Source: an uncultured Oscillospiraceae bacterium (GTDB taxonomy: Bacteria > Bacillota > Clostridia > Oscillospirales > Oscillospiraceae). From it: a DNA stretch of 64,000 bases. The stretch spans positions 1 through 64,000 of the forward strand of contig CALXDJ010000001.1 of NCBI GenBank assembly GCA_944387035.1, read 5' to 3'. This document shows, in pieces, positions 52,049 through 61,747 of this stretch; the stretch's first letter is position 1, and every line of letters starts with the position of its first letter. The notes beneath the pieces were generated by a model. The model searched no databases. It was not told where the DNA came from and saw only the letters and a list, made by a program, of their open reading frames with translations. A program made the translations under genes and the position numbers.

Positions 52049-53278
52049 ATGAAAGCAGAGCGCAGTTATCCCCGTTTTACCGTTACCCCCAAAGCCGAGG
52101 CTTCAATTCTGCGGGGGCATCCCTGGATTTACGACGCCGAGATCCTCACCGTAGAAGGAACGCCTGAAAACGGAAATTTGGTGGATATATTGAGCAAAAA
52201 GGGCCGATATCTTGGCACAGGCTTTCTCTCCGAGCAGTCGAAAATCCGGGTGCGGCTGATTTCCCGCAACGCCAACGACCGCTTTGACGAGGCATTTTGG
52301 GAGCGGAAACTGCGTTGGGCCTGGGAATATCGAAAGACCGTCATGGACCCGGAAGACCTGGATTGCTGCCGGATTATTTTCGGAGAGGCAGATGTATTTC
52401 CCGGTTTGACTGTGGACAAGTTCCATGATTTGCTCAGCGTACAGGTCCTCTCCGTGGGAATGGAGCGCATCAAGGCACACCTCCTCCCCACCCTGGTCCG
52501 GATTCTGCGGGAGGATGGGCAGACCATCCGGGGCGTCTATGAGCGCAATGATGTGGCCCTGCGGGACAAAGAGGGCCTTCCGCAATACAAGGCCTGGTTC
52601 CCTCTCCCCGGTGAAGCGCAGCCGGATTCGGCTGTTACCGAAATTACGGAAAACGGCATTCGCTACTGGGTGGATGTGGAAAACGGGCAGAAAACCGGCT
52701 TCTTCCTGGATCAAAAGTACAACCGGCGCGCTGTGGCGCGCCTGGCCAAGGGTAAGACCGTGCTGGACTGCTTCACGCATACCGGTTCCTTCGCACTCAA
52801 TGCCGCTATGGGCGGCGCCGCCCATGTAACAGCGGTGGATGTATCGGAGAGCGCTGTGGAGATGGCCCGGGCCAACGCCGAACGCAACGGGCTTTCCGAC
52901 GTGGTGGAGTGCGTGGCAGCCAATGTATTTGATTTGCTGCCGTCACTGGAAAAGGAGCCGCCGCGTTATGATTTCATCATTCTGGACCCGCCTGCGTTCA
53001 CCAAATCTCGGAAAACCGTGGCCGGAGCCATGACCGGGTACAAGGAGATCAACTATCGGGCCATGCGTCTGCTGCCTCGGGGAGGCTATCTGGCCACCTG
53101 CTCCTGCTCCCATTTCGCTACTGAAGAAAAGTTTATTGCCATGCTTCACTCTGCCGCAAAAGACGCCGGCGTGCAGCTGCGGCAGATCGAAGCCCGGCAG
53201 CAGAGCTGTGACCATCCCATTCTCTGGGGCGTCGACGAAACAAACTATCTGAAATTCTATCTCTTCCAGGTTGTTTAA
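52049..53278 (+). CDS. RlmI-family class I SAM-dependent rRNA methyltransferase
   Basis: The 409-residue protein has an N-terminal PUA domain (about 8-80, FTVTPKAEASILRGHPWIYDAEI), a central EEHEE-like linker (YWVDVENGQKTGFFLDQKYNR), the SAM site VLDCFTHTGSFALNAAMGGAAHVT, LDPPAFTKS (DPPA) and the Cys region ATCSCSHF. RlmI methylates C5 of cytosine 1962 in 23S rRNA. The start follows GCAGGAGG. Confidence 0.9.
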   Translation: MKAERSYPRFTVTPKAEASILRGHPWIYDAEILTVEGTPENGNLVDILSKKGRYLGTGFLSEQSKIRVRLISRNANDRFDEAFWERKLRWAWEYRKTVMDPEDLDCCRIIFGEADVFPGLTVDKFHDLLSVQVLSVGMERIKAHLLPTLVRILREDGQTIRGVYERNDVALRDKEGLPQYKAWFPLPGEAQPDSAVTEITENGIRYWVDVENGQKTGFFLDQKYNRRAVARLAKGKTVLDCFTHTGSFALNAAMGGAAHVTAVDVSESAVEMARANAERNGLSDVVECVAANVFDLLPSLEKEPPRYDFIILDPPAFTKSRKTVAGAMTGYKEINYRAMRLLPRGGYLATCSCSHFATEEKFIAMLHSAAKDAGVQLRQIEARQQSCDHPILWGVDETNYLKFYLFQVV

Positions 53279-53288
53279 CAACCGCAAC

Positions 53289-53320
53289 AAGCGACGCCCG
53301 GCATATGCTGGGCGTCGCTT
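53289..53320 (+). terminator. Terminator of the RlmI-like gene
   Basis: AAGCGACGCCC / GGGCGTCGCTT, an 11-bp stem with a loop of about 10, is followed by CGTCTGC, a weak tail. The adjacent second terminator probably completes the stop. Confidence 0.7.
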
Positions 53321-53336
53321 CGTCTGCAAGAGCAAT

Positions 53337-53372
53337 AAAAAAAGGATGCGGTTTGCACCGCATCCTTTTTTA
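53337..53372. terminator. Bidirectional terminator between the RlmI-like and S-layer genes
   Basis: A 13-bp stem of AAAAAGGATGCGG with its complement, loop TTTGCA, has T runs on both strands. It ends the MacAB-like operon on the minus strand. Confidence 0.88.
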
Positions 53373-53376
53373 TTGG

Positions 53377-55617
53377 TTAATGACTGACCTCGATGGCCCG
53401 AACCACACCGCCGGACACATAGATATCCGCCGTGCTGGCATAGGCATGCGCCTGATCCAGCGTCACCCAGGTATTGGTGTCTGCATTGTAGCAGGGAACA
53501 TCACTGGGCACCGTATAGCTGCGGCCGCCAATCGTCACGGCATCCTTCCCGCTCCAAGCGCTGTTGGAAACACTCTGCATCTTATCCAACATGACCAGGG
53601 AAGTGATGCTCTTACCATCCTTGGACAGCGTCACCGCCACGTAATCGCCGGTCCGCACGGCATAACCAGCCTTAATGGGACCCGTGGTCTTGCCCGCGCC
53701 ATACTGGACTTCCACCGTGGAGGTCGTCCGGTAAGTGGGGATATATCCCTCTTCGCCGGGCGCTTTCCCGTTCTTGTCTTCCACCTGTACCTGATCATTC
53801 TTCACTACGGCACGGCCATAGATCACCGTCTCGTCCGCAGCACCGTTGAGCACAATCAGGTCCACCTGACCCGCCCAGTTTACCCGAGCGTAGGAAATCT
53901 GACCGGAAGAAACGGTTCCGCTGCTGATCTGGCTCAGTGCGATACTCTGACCATTGCGGAAGATCTGCACGTTTTCACTCAGAGGCTGACCGCCCAAAGT
54001 CCGCTGGGGAACATTCAGCTCACCGGAGATGCCGCCGGAAAGACGGGAGAGGGAAACGCCGCTCTTGGTGGAGGAAATCCGAACCAGCTGGCCCTTCAAG
54101 CCGCCCGCATCGCCGCCGGAAATCTGAATGGTGGCCGTTCCGCAGAGCATCTGGACCGCACCGCTGTCGGAAACAATTCCCACCGCATTGCCGCGGGCAT
54201 CGGTACCCGTAGCCGCCACCGCGCCGGCCACTTGTCCGCCTTCTGTCAGAAGGACGGTCATCTGGTCACCCGGCTTGAACTTGGAGAGGCTCTCCATCGC
54301 TGTGGGCAGAACGTCAAAATCCTGTCCCAGAATCTTGATGGTTGTCGGCTCTTTGGGATTGGGTGCGCAGTCCTCATAGTACACCGTGACCCGAGTATCG
54401 CTGACCCGGATGGAGTTGGTAGACGGGGAGTAAATCGCCACATCATATTTGCGCAGATCATTCAACGTGGCAGGTACGCCATTTTTATAAATGGAGTAGC
54501 CGGATGCACCGCCGGCCAGGGATTCAAAGCCCGCACCGGAGCGATCCTCATAGACCACCACGGCTGCCGTGGCGTCGCCGCCGCCCACGAAGATATACTC
54601 CACGCTGCCCGAGCCGTCCAGATACAGCGTCACCGTGGTACCGCCGTGGATCCAGCTGGATGCGCTGCCCCAAGTGGTTTCTTCGCCGTTATAATAGGTC
54701 TTGGTGCTGCTGGTCACCGCATACTTGGCACCGTTATTGTCCACGATCTGCGTGGTGGTGCAGGAAGCCAACGTAATCGTACGGCTGGCGCCCGTGGCAT
54801 CCGGCACAAAGGTCACAGCCTTTCCATCGCTGTTCACCACCAGCGTTCCCCGGCGGCCATTGAGCATGCCGCTGGAAGTCTTGCCGGAAGCCAGCTGGTA
54901 CACCGTTCCGTCGGAAATCTGCAGGGCATTGTCCCGGCCGTCCGGACCGGTGGCATTGGAAGAGACCAGCATGGTATTGGCCACAGGCGTTCCCAGCGTA
55001 CTGAGATAGCTGCCGCCCTCCTGCTTGTCTGCCCGCAGCAGATTCAAAAACAGCTGTGCCGCCTTGGCACGAGTCAGCGGCGCATTGCCGTTGGTTCCCA
55101 CGCCGTCGGTCAAGCCGGCGGTGGCACCGGTCGCCATATAGCTGTCCGGCCAAATTCCGCCGATATTCTCATCCTTGTAACCCAGCATCCGCAGCAGGAT
55201 CGTGACCGCCTGCCCGGTGGTTACCGTCTGATCGGGATGGAACAGTCCGTCCGGATAGCCGGAGATCACCTTCTTTCCCTTGGCTGCCATATTGATATAT
55301 CCCGCAGCCCAATGGGAAGGCTTGACGTCCGGGAACACAGTTACCGTGCGGTAAAGGCCCAGCTCGTCCTCTGCGCCCATGGCATAGACGACCATTTTGC
55401 AAAACTGTGCCCGGGTCAGAATCGCTTCGGGGCGAAATGTCCCGTCTCCATAGCCGTCCAGCACATCCATCAACCGCAGCGTCTCTACCGCCATAGCGGT
55501 ATTCCGGTCCGTCACATCGGAAAATGTGACGGTCTGCGCCGCCCAGGCCGTCGGCAGCGGCAGCATGGTCAGTGCCATGCACACCGCCGTCAGCCATGTC
55601 AACACTCTCTTTTTCAT
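53377..55617 (-). CDS. S-layer homology (SLH) domain surface protein
   Basis: The 746-residue protein has a signal peptide (about 1-26) and three SLH modules: FSDVTDRNTAMAVETLRLM (about 31-80), FPDVKPSHWAAGYINMA (about 93-145) and a third to about 190. These bind secondary cell-wall polymer. The rest is a beta-rich region with no recognised domain, rich in Gly, Ser and Thr. The start at 55617 follows GAAGGAGAG, a few bases from the end of the ABC permease gene, so it is cotranscribed with the exporter. Confidence 0.88.
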   Translation of the reverse strand: MKKRVLTWLTAVCMALTMLPLPTAWAAQTVTFSDVTDRNTAMAVETLRLMDVLDGYGDGTFRPEAILTRAQFCKMVVYAMGAEDELGLYRTVTVFPDVKPSHWAAGYINMAAKGKKVISGYPDGLFHPDQTVTTGQAVTILLRMLGYKDENIGGIWPDSYMATGATAGLTDGVGTNGNAPLTRAKAAQLFLNLLRADKQEGGSYLSTLGTPVANTMLVSSNATGPDGRDNALQISDGTVYQLASGKTSSGMLNGRRGTLVVNSDGKAVTFVPDATGASRTITLASCTTTQIVDNNGAKYAVTSSTKTYYNGEETTWGSASSWIHGGTTVTLYLDGSGSVEYIFVGGGDATAAVVVYEDRSGAGFESLAGGASGYSIYKNGVPATLNDLRKYDVAIYSPSTNSIRVSDTRVTVYYEDCAPNPKEPTTIKILGQDFDVLPTAMESLSKFKPGDQMTVLLTEGGQVAGAVAATGTDARGNAVGIVSDSGAVQMLCGTATIQISGGDAGGLKGQLVRISSTKSGVSLSRLSGGISGELNVPQRTLGGQPLSENVQIFRNGQSIALSQISSGTVSSGQISYARVNWAGQVDLIVLNGAADETVIYGRAVVKNDQVQVEDKNGKAPGEEGYIPTYRTTSTVEVQYGAGKTTGPIKAGYAVRTGDYVAVTLSKDGKSITSLVMLDKMQSVSNSAWSGKDAVTIGGRSYTVPSDVPCYNADTNTWVTLDQAHAYASTADIYVSGGVVRAIEVSH

Positions 55618-55631
55618 ACGCTCTCTCCTTC

Positions 55632-56882
55632 TCATTCCGCCCGCAGAGCTTCCACAGGCTGGAGTTTGGATGCCTTGGCCGCAGGATAAATACCAAAGGC
55701 GATGCCCAGCGTTACCGACAGCAGGAATGCACCCACGGTAATGCTCAGCGAAGGCCAGATATCCATGTGGACCAATAGCGATCCGGCTACCCGTGTGCCA
55801 ATGGTTCCCAGCACCATGCCGACCAACCCGCCGATGCCGCAGAGCATGGCGGCCTCAATCAGGAACTGCGTGACAATGGATGCCCGCTCGGCGCCGATGG
55901 CCCGGCGAATACCAATCTCGCGGGTTCGCTCCGTCACCGTCACCAGCATGATATTCATAATGCCGATACCGCCTACCAGCAGGGAGATGGCAGCAATGCC
56001 GCCCAGCACCAGACTCATCATGGTCGCCTGCTCGTTGATATTCTGCTGCCACTGATTGCTGTTGTCCACGTAGCCGCTGCCGCTTTTTCCGTTGTTGGTC
56101 AAACCGGTGAGGAAGCCGCTCAAACGGGAGCTGACTTCCACAGAGGCCTGCGCATTGGCCGCTTTAACCACGAAATCATTCATCTGCGTGCCGGGGCTGA
56201 GCAGACGGCTGACAGAATAAGGGAATACAATGATATTATCCATGGACCACTGGGAATCCGGATCCTTTTCCGCGTAAACACCTACCACAGTAAAGGGAAG
56301 GCCGTTTACCTGCAGTTCCTTGCCGATGGGATCGGCGTAATCAAAGAAATTTCTGGCCGCCCGGGCTCCCAGGACACAAACCTGGTTGTAATTCTTGATG
56401 TCGATATTGCTCAATTCCCGGCCGGAAGCAATTTGGAAATTGTTGCACACTCCATACTGGTCGCTGCCATAGTACAAGCTGGGCGGAAGCGCCACATTGG
56501 AATTCTGCGTACCGTCTCCATTGAACATATTCTGCTGGTTTTTCTCCATGGCCGCACTGCTCTTGGAGCCGTAGACTACCGTAGCACTGCAGTTGCCAGT
56601 GGGGGTCACACCCTGCACCAATTTGCTGCCAAGGGAATTACAGTAATCATACATTTCCTCAAAGGCATTTTGCCCGTTGTACAGATAGACAGAAACCGTA
56701 ATACGGTTGGTTCCCATGGCCTCCATCTGTTCCAGGCTGCGCTTGTTCATACCGTTGATGGTAGACACAATCGTCATTACGGAGGCGATACCGATGATGA
56801 TACCCAGCATGGTCAGAAAGGACCGGCCCTTGTTGCCCAGAATCGATTTGAAGGCCATTTTCATCGCCTGTCGGATGTTCAC
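55632..56882 (-). CDS. MacB-like ABC transporter permease (FtsX family)
   Basis: The 416-residue protein has an N-terminal membrane helix (GRSFLTMLGIIIGIASVMTIVS), a large extracytoplasmic domain (about 50-270), and three C-terminal helices including the FtsX signature IGGIGIMNIMLVTVTERTREIGIRRAIGA. This is the MacB type I layout. I chose the GTG at 56882, nine bases after AGGAGGT; a TTG two codons earlier is too close to the site. It overlaps the ATPase gene. It works with the ATPase and the HlyD-like protein. Confidence 0.9.
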   Translation of the reverse strand: MNIRQAMKMAFKSILGNKGRSFLTMLGIIIGIASVMTIVSTINGMNKRSLEQMEAMGTNRITVSVYLYNGQNAFEEMYDYCNSLGSKLVQGVTPTGNCSATVVYGSKSSAAMEKNQQNMFNGDGTQNSNVALPPSLYYGSDQYGVCNNFQIASGRELSNIDIKNYNQVCVLGARAARNFFDYADPIGKELQVNGLPFTVVGVYAEKDPDSQWSMDNIIVFPYSVSRLLSPGTQMNDFVVKAANAQASVEVSSRLSGFLTGLTNNGKSGSGYVDNSNQWQQNINEQATMMSLVLGGIAAISLLVGGIGIMNIMLVTVTERTREIGIRRAIGAERASIVTQFLIEAAMLCGIGGLVGMVLGTIGTRVAGSLLVHMDIWPSLSITVGAFLLSVTLGIAFGIYPAAKASKLQPVEALRAE

Positions 56883-57574
56883 AGCCAATCCACCTCCTGA
56901 AGCCGGTCTTCTACGATCTTGCCGTCCGCCAACCGCACACAGCGGCGGGCTGTGGCAGCAATCCCGTTATCATGCGTGATCAGGATGACCGTACTGCCTT
57001 CCTTATTGAGCTGCTGCAGGAACCCCAGCACTTCTTTACCTGTATGGGAGTCCAATGCGCCGGTGGGCTCGTCAGCCATGATAATCGGCGGATGGGTGGA
57101 GATGGCACGGGCAATGGCCACGCGCTGCTGCTGGCCGCCGGACATCTCAGAAGGCCGGTGCTTGATGCGGCTGCTCAGCCCCACCCGTTCCAGGGCCTCC
57201 AGGGCCATCTCCCGCCGGTCATCGGCGTTGATCCCTTGGTAAATCAGGGGCAGCTCCACATTCTCCAGCACGTTGAGGTTTTGAATCAGGTTGTATTGCT
57301 GAAAAATAAACCCAATCTGCTTGTTTCGAATGTGGGAGAGCTCTTTGTCAGACAGCTCCCGGACGTCGGTCCCATCCAAATAATACTCGCCATGGGTGGG
57401 AATATCCAGGCAGCCCAGCACATTCATCATGGTGGACTTACCGGAACCGGACTGGCCCACTACGGCCACAAATTCCCCCCGCTCGATTTCCAGGCTGACG
57501 CCGTCCAGGGCGCGGACCTCGCTTTCCAGGCCCTCACTATAAATTTTATATACGTCTTTCAGTTTTACCAGCAT
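56879..57574 (-). CDS. MacB-like ABC transporter ATP-binding protein (LolD type)
   Basis: The 231-residue ATPase begins [15 protein letters not shown] and has Walker [10 protein letters not shown], the signature [15 protein letters not shown] and Walker [14 protein letters not shown], with [23 protein letters not shown], the pattern of LolD/MacB ATPases. It starts within a few bases of the stop codon of the upstream gene. The open frame extends into that gene without a ribosome site. Confidence 0.93.
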   Translation of the reverse strand: MLVKLKDVYKIYSEGLESEVRALDGVSLEIERGEFVAVVGQSGSGKSTMMNVLGCLDIPTHGEYYLDGTDVRELSDKELSHIRNKQIGFIFQQYNLIQNLNVLENVELPLIYQGINADDRREMALEALERVGLSSRIKHRPSEMSGGQQQRVAIARAISTHPPIIMADEPTGALDSHTGKEVLGFLQQLNKEGSTVILITHDNGIAATARRCVRLADGKIVEDRLQEVDWL

Positions 57575-57575
57575 A

Positions 57576-59261
57576 TCACACCCAGGAGCTTTCCGTCTGC
57601 ACCTGCGTAAAGACTTCCGCTCCTTCCTCCACGCCGGATTTGATTTCCACATTGTATGTATCGGAGATTCCGGTCTCCACCGGGACTGCCCAGAACCCGT
57701 CCGGCACGCCTTCCACGGGAACTTCCAGGTCCACCGCATTGTCCGGACGGCTGCCCTTGACAAACAGCACACTGCCGGTCGTACCGTCGGGCATGGGAAC
57801 CGTCTTGACGCACTGAATGGGAACCACCAGGCAGTTGTCGTTTTCACTGGCAACCAGAGAATACGTCACATAACTTCCGGTCATCAGGCTTCCATCCGGG
57901 TTGTCCACCGTCACTACCATGGGATAGCTGGCCACGCCGTTTTCCGCCTTGGAGTTCAGGCTCACCGATTCCACAATTCCTGTAAAGGGCGTACCCCACT
58001 GGTCAATGTCCACGGTCATGCCGGGCTGAATATAGCTGACATTCCGCTCATCCACGGTGGCATCCACCGTAATGGTGGAGGTATCCGCAATGGTAATCAC
58101 AGCGGTATTGGCGGCCACTTCCTGCCCCTGCTGGAGCATCAGACCAATGACCGTACCGTCAATGGGAGCCACAGCATTGCAGTTATCCAGATTCTTCTGC
58201 GCCGTCTCCAGGGTCTTGCGGGCCTCTTCCAGGCTCTGCTCCACCGAGAAGATCTCGCTTTCGCTCTCCTCACCGTCAATGCGCACCAGCACTTGACCGG
58301 CCGTAACCTGGAGATAGTCCACCAAATCGCTGGAAATCACCGTGCCGTTGACCGTGCTCTTGAGATCGCCGGTGCGGTAATACTCCAGTTTTCCGGGTTC
58401 ATAAGGATACACAGTCTCTCCATTCACAGTTACAGTAGCAGAAGCCACCATATCCGCAGTCAGAGCTCCGTCATTTTTCAGCACGATATCGGCCGAGAAC
58501 AATTTGGATCCTTCCGGCGTAATGCGGCTGACCATATGGACCGCTTCCACCGTGCCGGAGATGGTGGACATCAGCGCAGGAATGGAAACGCTCACCGTCT
58601 GTCCCGCCTTCAGATCACCGGCATAGGCATAGCTGTAATACTGCTCCAGCCGCATATGCGTATCATCGGCCAGCGTGGCAACCTTCTGATCCTTGGAAAT
58701 CGTGTCGCCGGGATTCAGTGTAGCCACTTCCATCAGTTTTCCAGCGTATCCTGCCGACAGATTCAGACCGGCAATGTCCTTGCGCAGGGTGTTGAGCTTT
58801 TTCTCATAGCCCTCCACATCCTTGCGCGCCTTTTCCACCGCCGTACGGGCTGCCTCAGAATCAATGGTAAACAGCGGTGTTCCGGCGGTAACCTTCTCGC
58901 CTTCGCTGACCAACACCTCCTGTACGGTACCGGCCGTGGTCAGGGTGATGGTCTCGCTCTTCTTTGCTTTGGTCAAACCGCTGCCTTCCACCGTGGAGGT
59001 AATGGATCCGTACTGAACTACGTCCGTCACTACAGTGGATGCTTGCTTTCCTTTTCCTCCAAACACTTTGAACAGCCCGATGGCAATTGCCACTAATACC
59101 ACAAGTGCAATAATCCGACGGATGGTCTTGCGCCGCTTCTTCCGGGGCATCGCATTCCATTTCTCCCGCAGCGAGCGCTTTTGGGGAATCTCCTCCTGGA
59201 AAACCGGAGCGGATTCCGGCTGCTCCACGGGCAGGTTCTCTTTTTCCATGACTTCAGACAT
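57576..59261 (-). CDS. HlyD/MacA-like membrane fusion protein
   Basis: The 561-residue protein has an acidic head, a basic patch (MPRKKRRKTIRR), one membrane helix (IIALVVLVAIAIGLFKV) and then biotinyl-lipoyl-like and barrel domains (GTVQEVLVSEGEKVTAGTPLFTID, and later APIDGTVIGLMLQQGQEVAANTAV). A charged helical hairpin sits between them. It is the adaptor of the exporter. The start at 59261 follows AGAGGAG. It leads the operon HlyD-ATPase-permease-SLH. A dyad overlapping its promoter suggests a dedicated regulator. Confidence 0.9.
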   Translation of the reverse strand: MSEVMEKENLPVEQPESAPVFQEEIPQKRSLREKWNAMPRKKRRKTIRRIIALVVLVAIAIGLFKVFGGKGKQASTVVTDVVQYGSITSTVEGSGLTKAKKSETITLTTAGTVQEVLVSEGEKVTAGTPLFTIDSEAARTAVEKARKDVEGYEKKLNTLRKDIAGLNLSAGYAGKLMEVATLNPGDTISKDQKVATLADDTHMRLEQYYSYAYAGDLKAGQTVSVSIPALMSTISGTVEAVHMVSRITPEGSKLFSADIVLKNDGALTADMVASATVTVNGETVYPYEPGKLEYYRTGDLKSTVNGTVISSDLVDYLQVTAGQVLVRIDGEESESEIFSVEQSLEEARKTLETAQKNLDNCNAVAPIDGTVIGLMLQQGQEVAANTAVITIADTSTITVDATVDERNVSYIQPGMTVDIDQWGTPFTGIVESVSLNSKAENGVASYPMVVTVDNPDGSLMTGSYVTYSLVASENDNCLVVPIQCVKTVPMPDGTTGSVLFVKGSRPDNAVDLEVPVEGVPDGFWAVPVETGISDTYNVEIKSGVEEGAEVFTQVQTESSWV

Positions 59262-59295
59262 GATCGCTTCTCCTCTTCTTTGTTGATCCGGCACG

Positions 59296-59340
59296 AACTG
59301 TATTAATCATGCTAGTACAGTTTCTTTTCTAAAGCAACAA
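59296..59340 (-). promoter_or_regulatory. Promoter and dyad of the MacAB-like operon
   Basis: On the minus strand, TTGTTG (59335-59340), a 17-bp spacer and TACTAG (59312-59317) form one possible promoter; TTGCTT and TAGCAT, three bases over, form another. AACTGTA (59296-59302) and TACAGTT (59316-59322) make a perfect 7-bp inverted repeat that overlaps the -10 region. A second partial dyad, TACAA-ATTA-TTGTA, lies at 59350-59363. No regulator gene is nearby. Confidence 0.5.
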
Positions 59341-59452
59341 CAAAACAGTTACAAATTATTGTATTTCTTCTCTCCGCTCCTGTTGATATAATTTCTGCTA
59401 TAATATAGACGATTTACCTTGGCAAATGGTTCCTGGAATTTTTTGTCGCAAC

Positions 59453-59484
59453 AAAAACCGTCTCCCATTCGGGAGACGGTTTTT
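59453..59484 (-). terminator. Terminator of the TRAP operon
   Basis: A 14-bp stem AAAAACCGTCTCCC with its complement, loop ATTC, is followed on the minus strand by TTGTTGCG. Confidence 0.85.
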
Positions 59485-59555
59485 CAAAACAAACAAGCTG
59501 ATCGGAATCTCGGCATGACCGCGGTTCCGGATACCACTCATTTTCATTTGGCTGC

Positions 59556-61601
59556 TTACACAGCAGGAGACAAACGCTTTGCCATCATACGCTGATACAC
59601 CACGACTGCTACTACCAGCACCAGGCCCACAACATCGGTAATTGTGCCGGGAACCATCATGCCCAGGCCGCCGGCCACCAGCACCACCCGCAGCAGCGGA
59701 TTGATCTTGCTATACAGATAACCGTTCAAAGCAGCCGCCACACCATACAGGCCAATCAGAGAACTGACCACGATCTGTACAACCTGCAGCGGCCCTTCCA
59801 CGTTGATGAAGAGCATCTGGGGATTGACCGCAAAGATGTACGGAACAATGAACGCGGCAATGGCCAGCTTTGTGGCATTGAAAGCCGTGCGCATGGGATC
59901 TGCCTTGGCAATGGCGCTGCCGGCATACGCAGCCAGTGCCACCGGCGGAGTGATATCCGCCACAATGCCGAAGTAGAATACGAAGAAATGGGCCGCCATC
60001 TTCTCCACGCCGATGGAAGGATCCATCAGAATGGGGGCGCAGGTCGCTGCCATAATGCAATAGTTGGCCGTGGTCGGCACACCCATACCCAGCACGATGC
60101 AGCAGAGCATGGTCAGCACCAGAGCGATCATCATATGGCCGCCGGAGAGATTTACAATGGCGCTCAGGAGCTTGGAAGCAAGTCCGGTAACCGTAATGCA
60201 GCCGGAAATGATGCCGGCCACACCGCAGGCCACTGCCACCGTGACGGAACCGCGGGCACCGCCCTCCAGGGAGTTGAAGATCATGAGGAACAGATTCTTC
60301 ACCGGGTTCTCACCGGCCCGGACACCGCCGGGACGGGTATCCAGAATCAGATCCGGAATGCTCACCACAATGGTGGCCACAATGGCCAGAGCCGCAGAAT
60401 ACGCCATGGTACGGGTATTGGTAGACACCAGCACCACCAGCAGCACCAGGGGTGCCAGCAGATAGATGCGGCGCACAAGCTTGCTCAGCCGGGGCAGCTG
60501 ATCCCGGACAATGCCCTTGAGGCCCAGCTTCTTGGCTTCCAGATGAACCGCGATGTAAATACCAGTGAAATACAGCACAGCAGGCAGAATGGCCCGCATA
60601 GCAATGGTACCGTAAGCCTCACCGGTAAACTCCGCCATCAAAAACGCAGCGGCGCCCATAATGGGAGGCATGATCTGACCGCCGGTAGAGGCCGCAGCTT
60701 CCACCGCGCCGGCAAATTCGCCCTTATAGCCGGTCTTCTTCATCATGGGAATGGTAACGGAACCGGTGGTGACGGTATTGCCCACGGAAGAGCCGGACAC
60801 CATGCCGCACAGAGCCGAGGAAATGACTGCCACCTTAGCAGGACCGCCGGGAGCCGCACCGGCTACAGCATTGGCCAGACTGATAAAGAAGCTGGCAATG
60901 CCGGTGCGCTCCAGGAAGGCACCGAAAATGATGAACACCACGATAAATTTGGCGCACACATTCACCGGGCCGCCAAAGATGCCGTTGGTGGTATAGAACA
61001 TCGTCCGGATCACCTGATAGAGGGTCATCTTCAGCTGTTCCACATTCGGTGTTCCCATGAGATTGAAGAATGTGTAGACCAGCAGTACGCCTGCCACACA
61101 CAAAATAGGCACACCCACACACCGGCGGCACAGTTCCACCAGTGCCAGAATGCCGATCAGACCGATGATCATATACAGATCGTTCTGCATGACGCGGGCA
61201 GACATCTGAATGACCTTTTCAGCATTGATCGCATAGAAGAAATATGCGCCGCTGCCCAGAACCATAATCAGAATATCATACCAAGGTATGTGATTGACCC
61301 GTCCGTCACCCTTCTTGGCCGGAAACGTCAAAAAGCCGATCAGCAGAATCATGCCTATGAAAATGGGCAGACGGCGCTGCGGCAGAACGGATAAAAACAC
61401 GGTATCGATGATGCTGTATGCCGCAAAAGCCGCCATCAGAATCTGGATGACCAGTTTGGGAATTCCTTCCCAGTACCGGGTATTGGACTCCCGGTCATAC
61501 TTTTTCATGACCGCCTCAACGTCGGCGGCGGACCCCACATCCGGTCCCCCCGCAGGCGCGGCAGACACCGGCGGCGTGGTCTCTTTTTTCAAAAAACTCA
61601 T
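59556..61601 (-). CDS. TRAP transporter fused permease (DctQM, TAXI type)
   Basis: The 681-residue protein fuses a four-helix DctQ-like front (about 45-200) to a large DctM domain with 12 or so helices. TRAP signatures are visible: VISSALCGMVSGSSVGNTVTTGSVTIPMMKKTGYKGEFAGAVEAAASTGGQIMPPIMGAAAFLMAE and LGMGVPTTANYCIMAATCAPIL, abbreviated here by their order in the chain. It moves an organic acid or amino acid together with sodium. The start at 61601 follows AGAGGA at good spacing. It pairs with the binding protein upstream. Confidence 0.92.
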   Translation of the reverse strand: MSFLKKETTPPVSAAPAGGPDVGSAADVEAVMKKYDRESNTRYWEGIPKLVIQILMAAFAAYSIIDTVFLSVLPQRRLPIFIGMILLIGFLTFPAKKGDGRVNHIPWYDILIMVLGSGAYFFYAINAEKVIQMSARVMQNDLYMIIGLIGILALVELCRRCVGVPILCVAGVLLVYTFFNLMGTPNVEQLKMTLYQVIRTMFYTTNGIFGGPVNVCAKFIVVFIIFGAFLERTGIASFFISLANAVAGAAPGGPAKVAVISSALCGMVSGSSVGNTVTTGSVTIPMMKKTGYKGEFAGAVEAAASTGGQIMPPIMGAAAFLMAEFTGEAYGTIAMRAILPAVLYFTGIYIAVHLEAKKLGLKGIVRDQLPRLSKLVRRIYLLAPLVLLVVLVSTNTRTMAYSAALAIVATIVVSIPDLILDTRPGGVRAGENPVKNLFLMIFNSLEGGARGSVTVAVACGVAGIISGCITVTGLASKLLSAIVNLSGGHMMIALVLTMLCCIVLGMGVPTTANYCIMAATCAPILMDPSIGVEKMAAHFFVFYFGIVADITPPVALAAYAGSAIAKADPMRTAFNATKLAIAAFIVPYIFAVNPQMLFINVEGPLQVVQIVVSSLIGLYGVAAALNGYLYSKINPLLRVVLVAGGLGMMVPGTITDVVGLVLVVAVVVYQRMMAKRLSPAV

Positions 61602-61701
61602 GCGCATTTCCTCTCTTCCACACTAACCTCTCTATTTGCGGGACACATGCCTCCGTTCTGCTTTTGGGCAGCGGACGCATCCACCCCGCAAAACCGCAAG
61701 G

Positions 61702-61731
61702 GACTGCGGCGGGAGTGCTCCCGCCGCAGTC
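61702..61731 (-). terminator. Intercistronic hairpin between the TAXI binding protein and the permease
   Basis: A strong stem GACTGCGGCGGGAG with its complement has almost no loop and only a weak T tail on the minus strand. It may favour the binding protein over the permease, as in the pst operon. Confidence 0.6.
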
Positions 61732-61747
61732 TCCTGATTTTGCGTTC

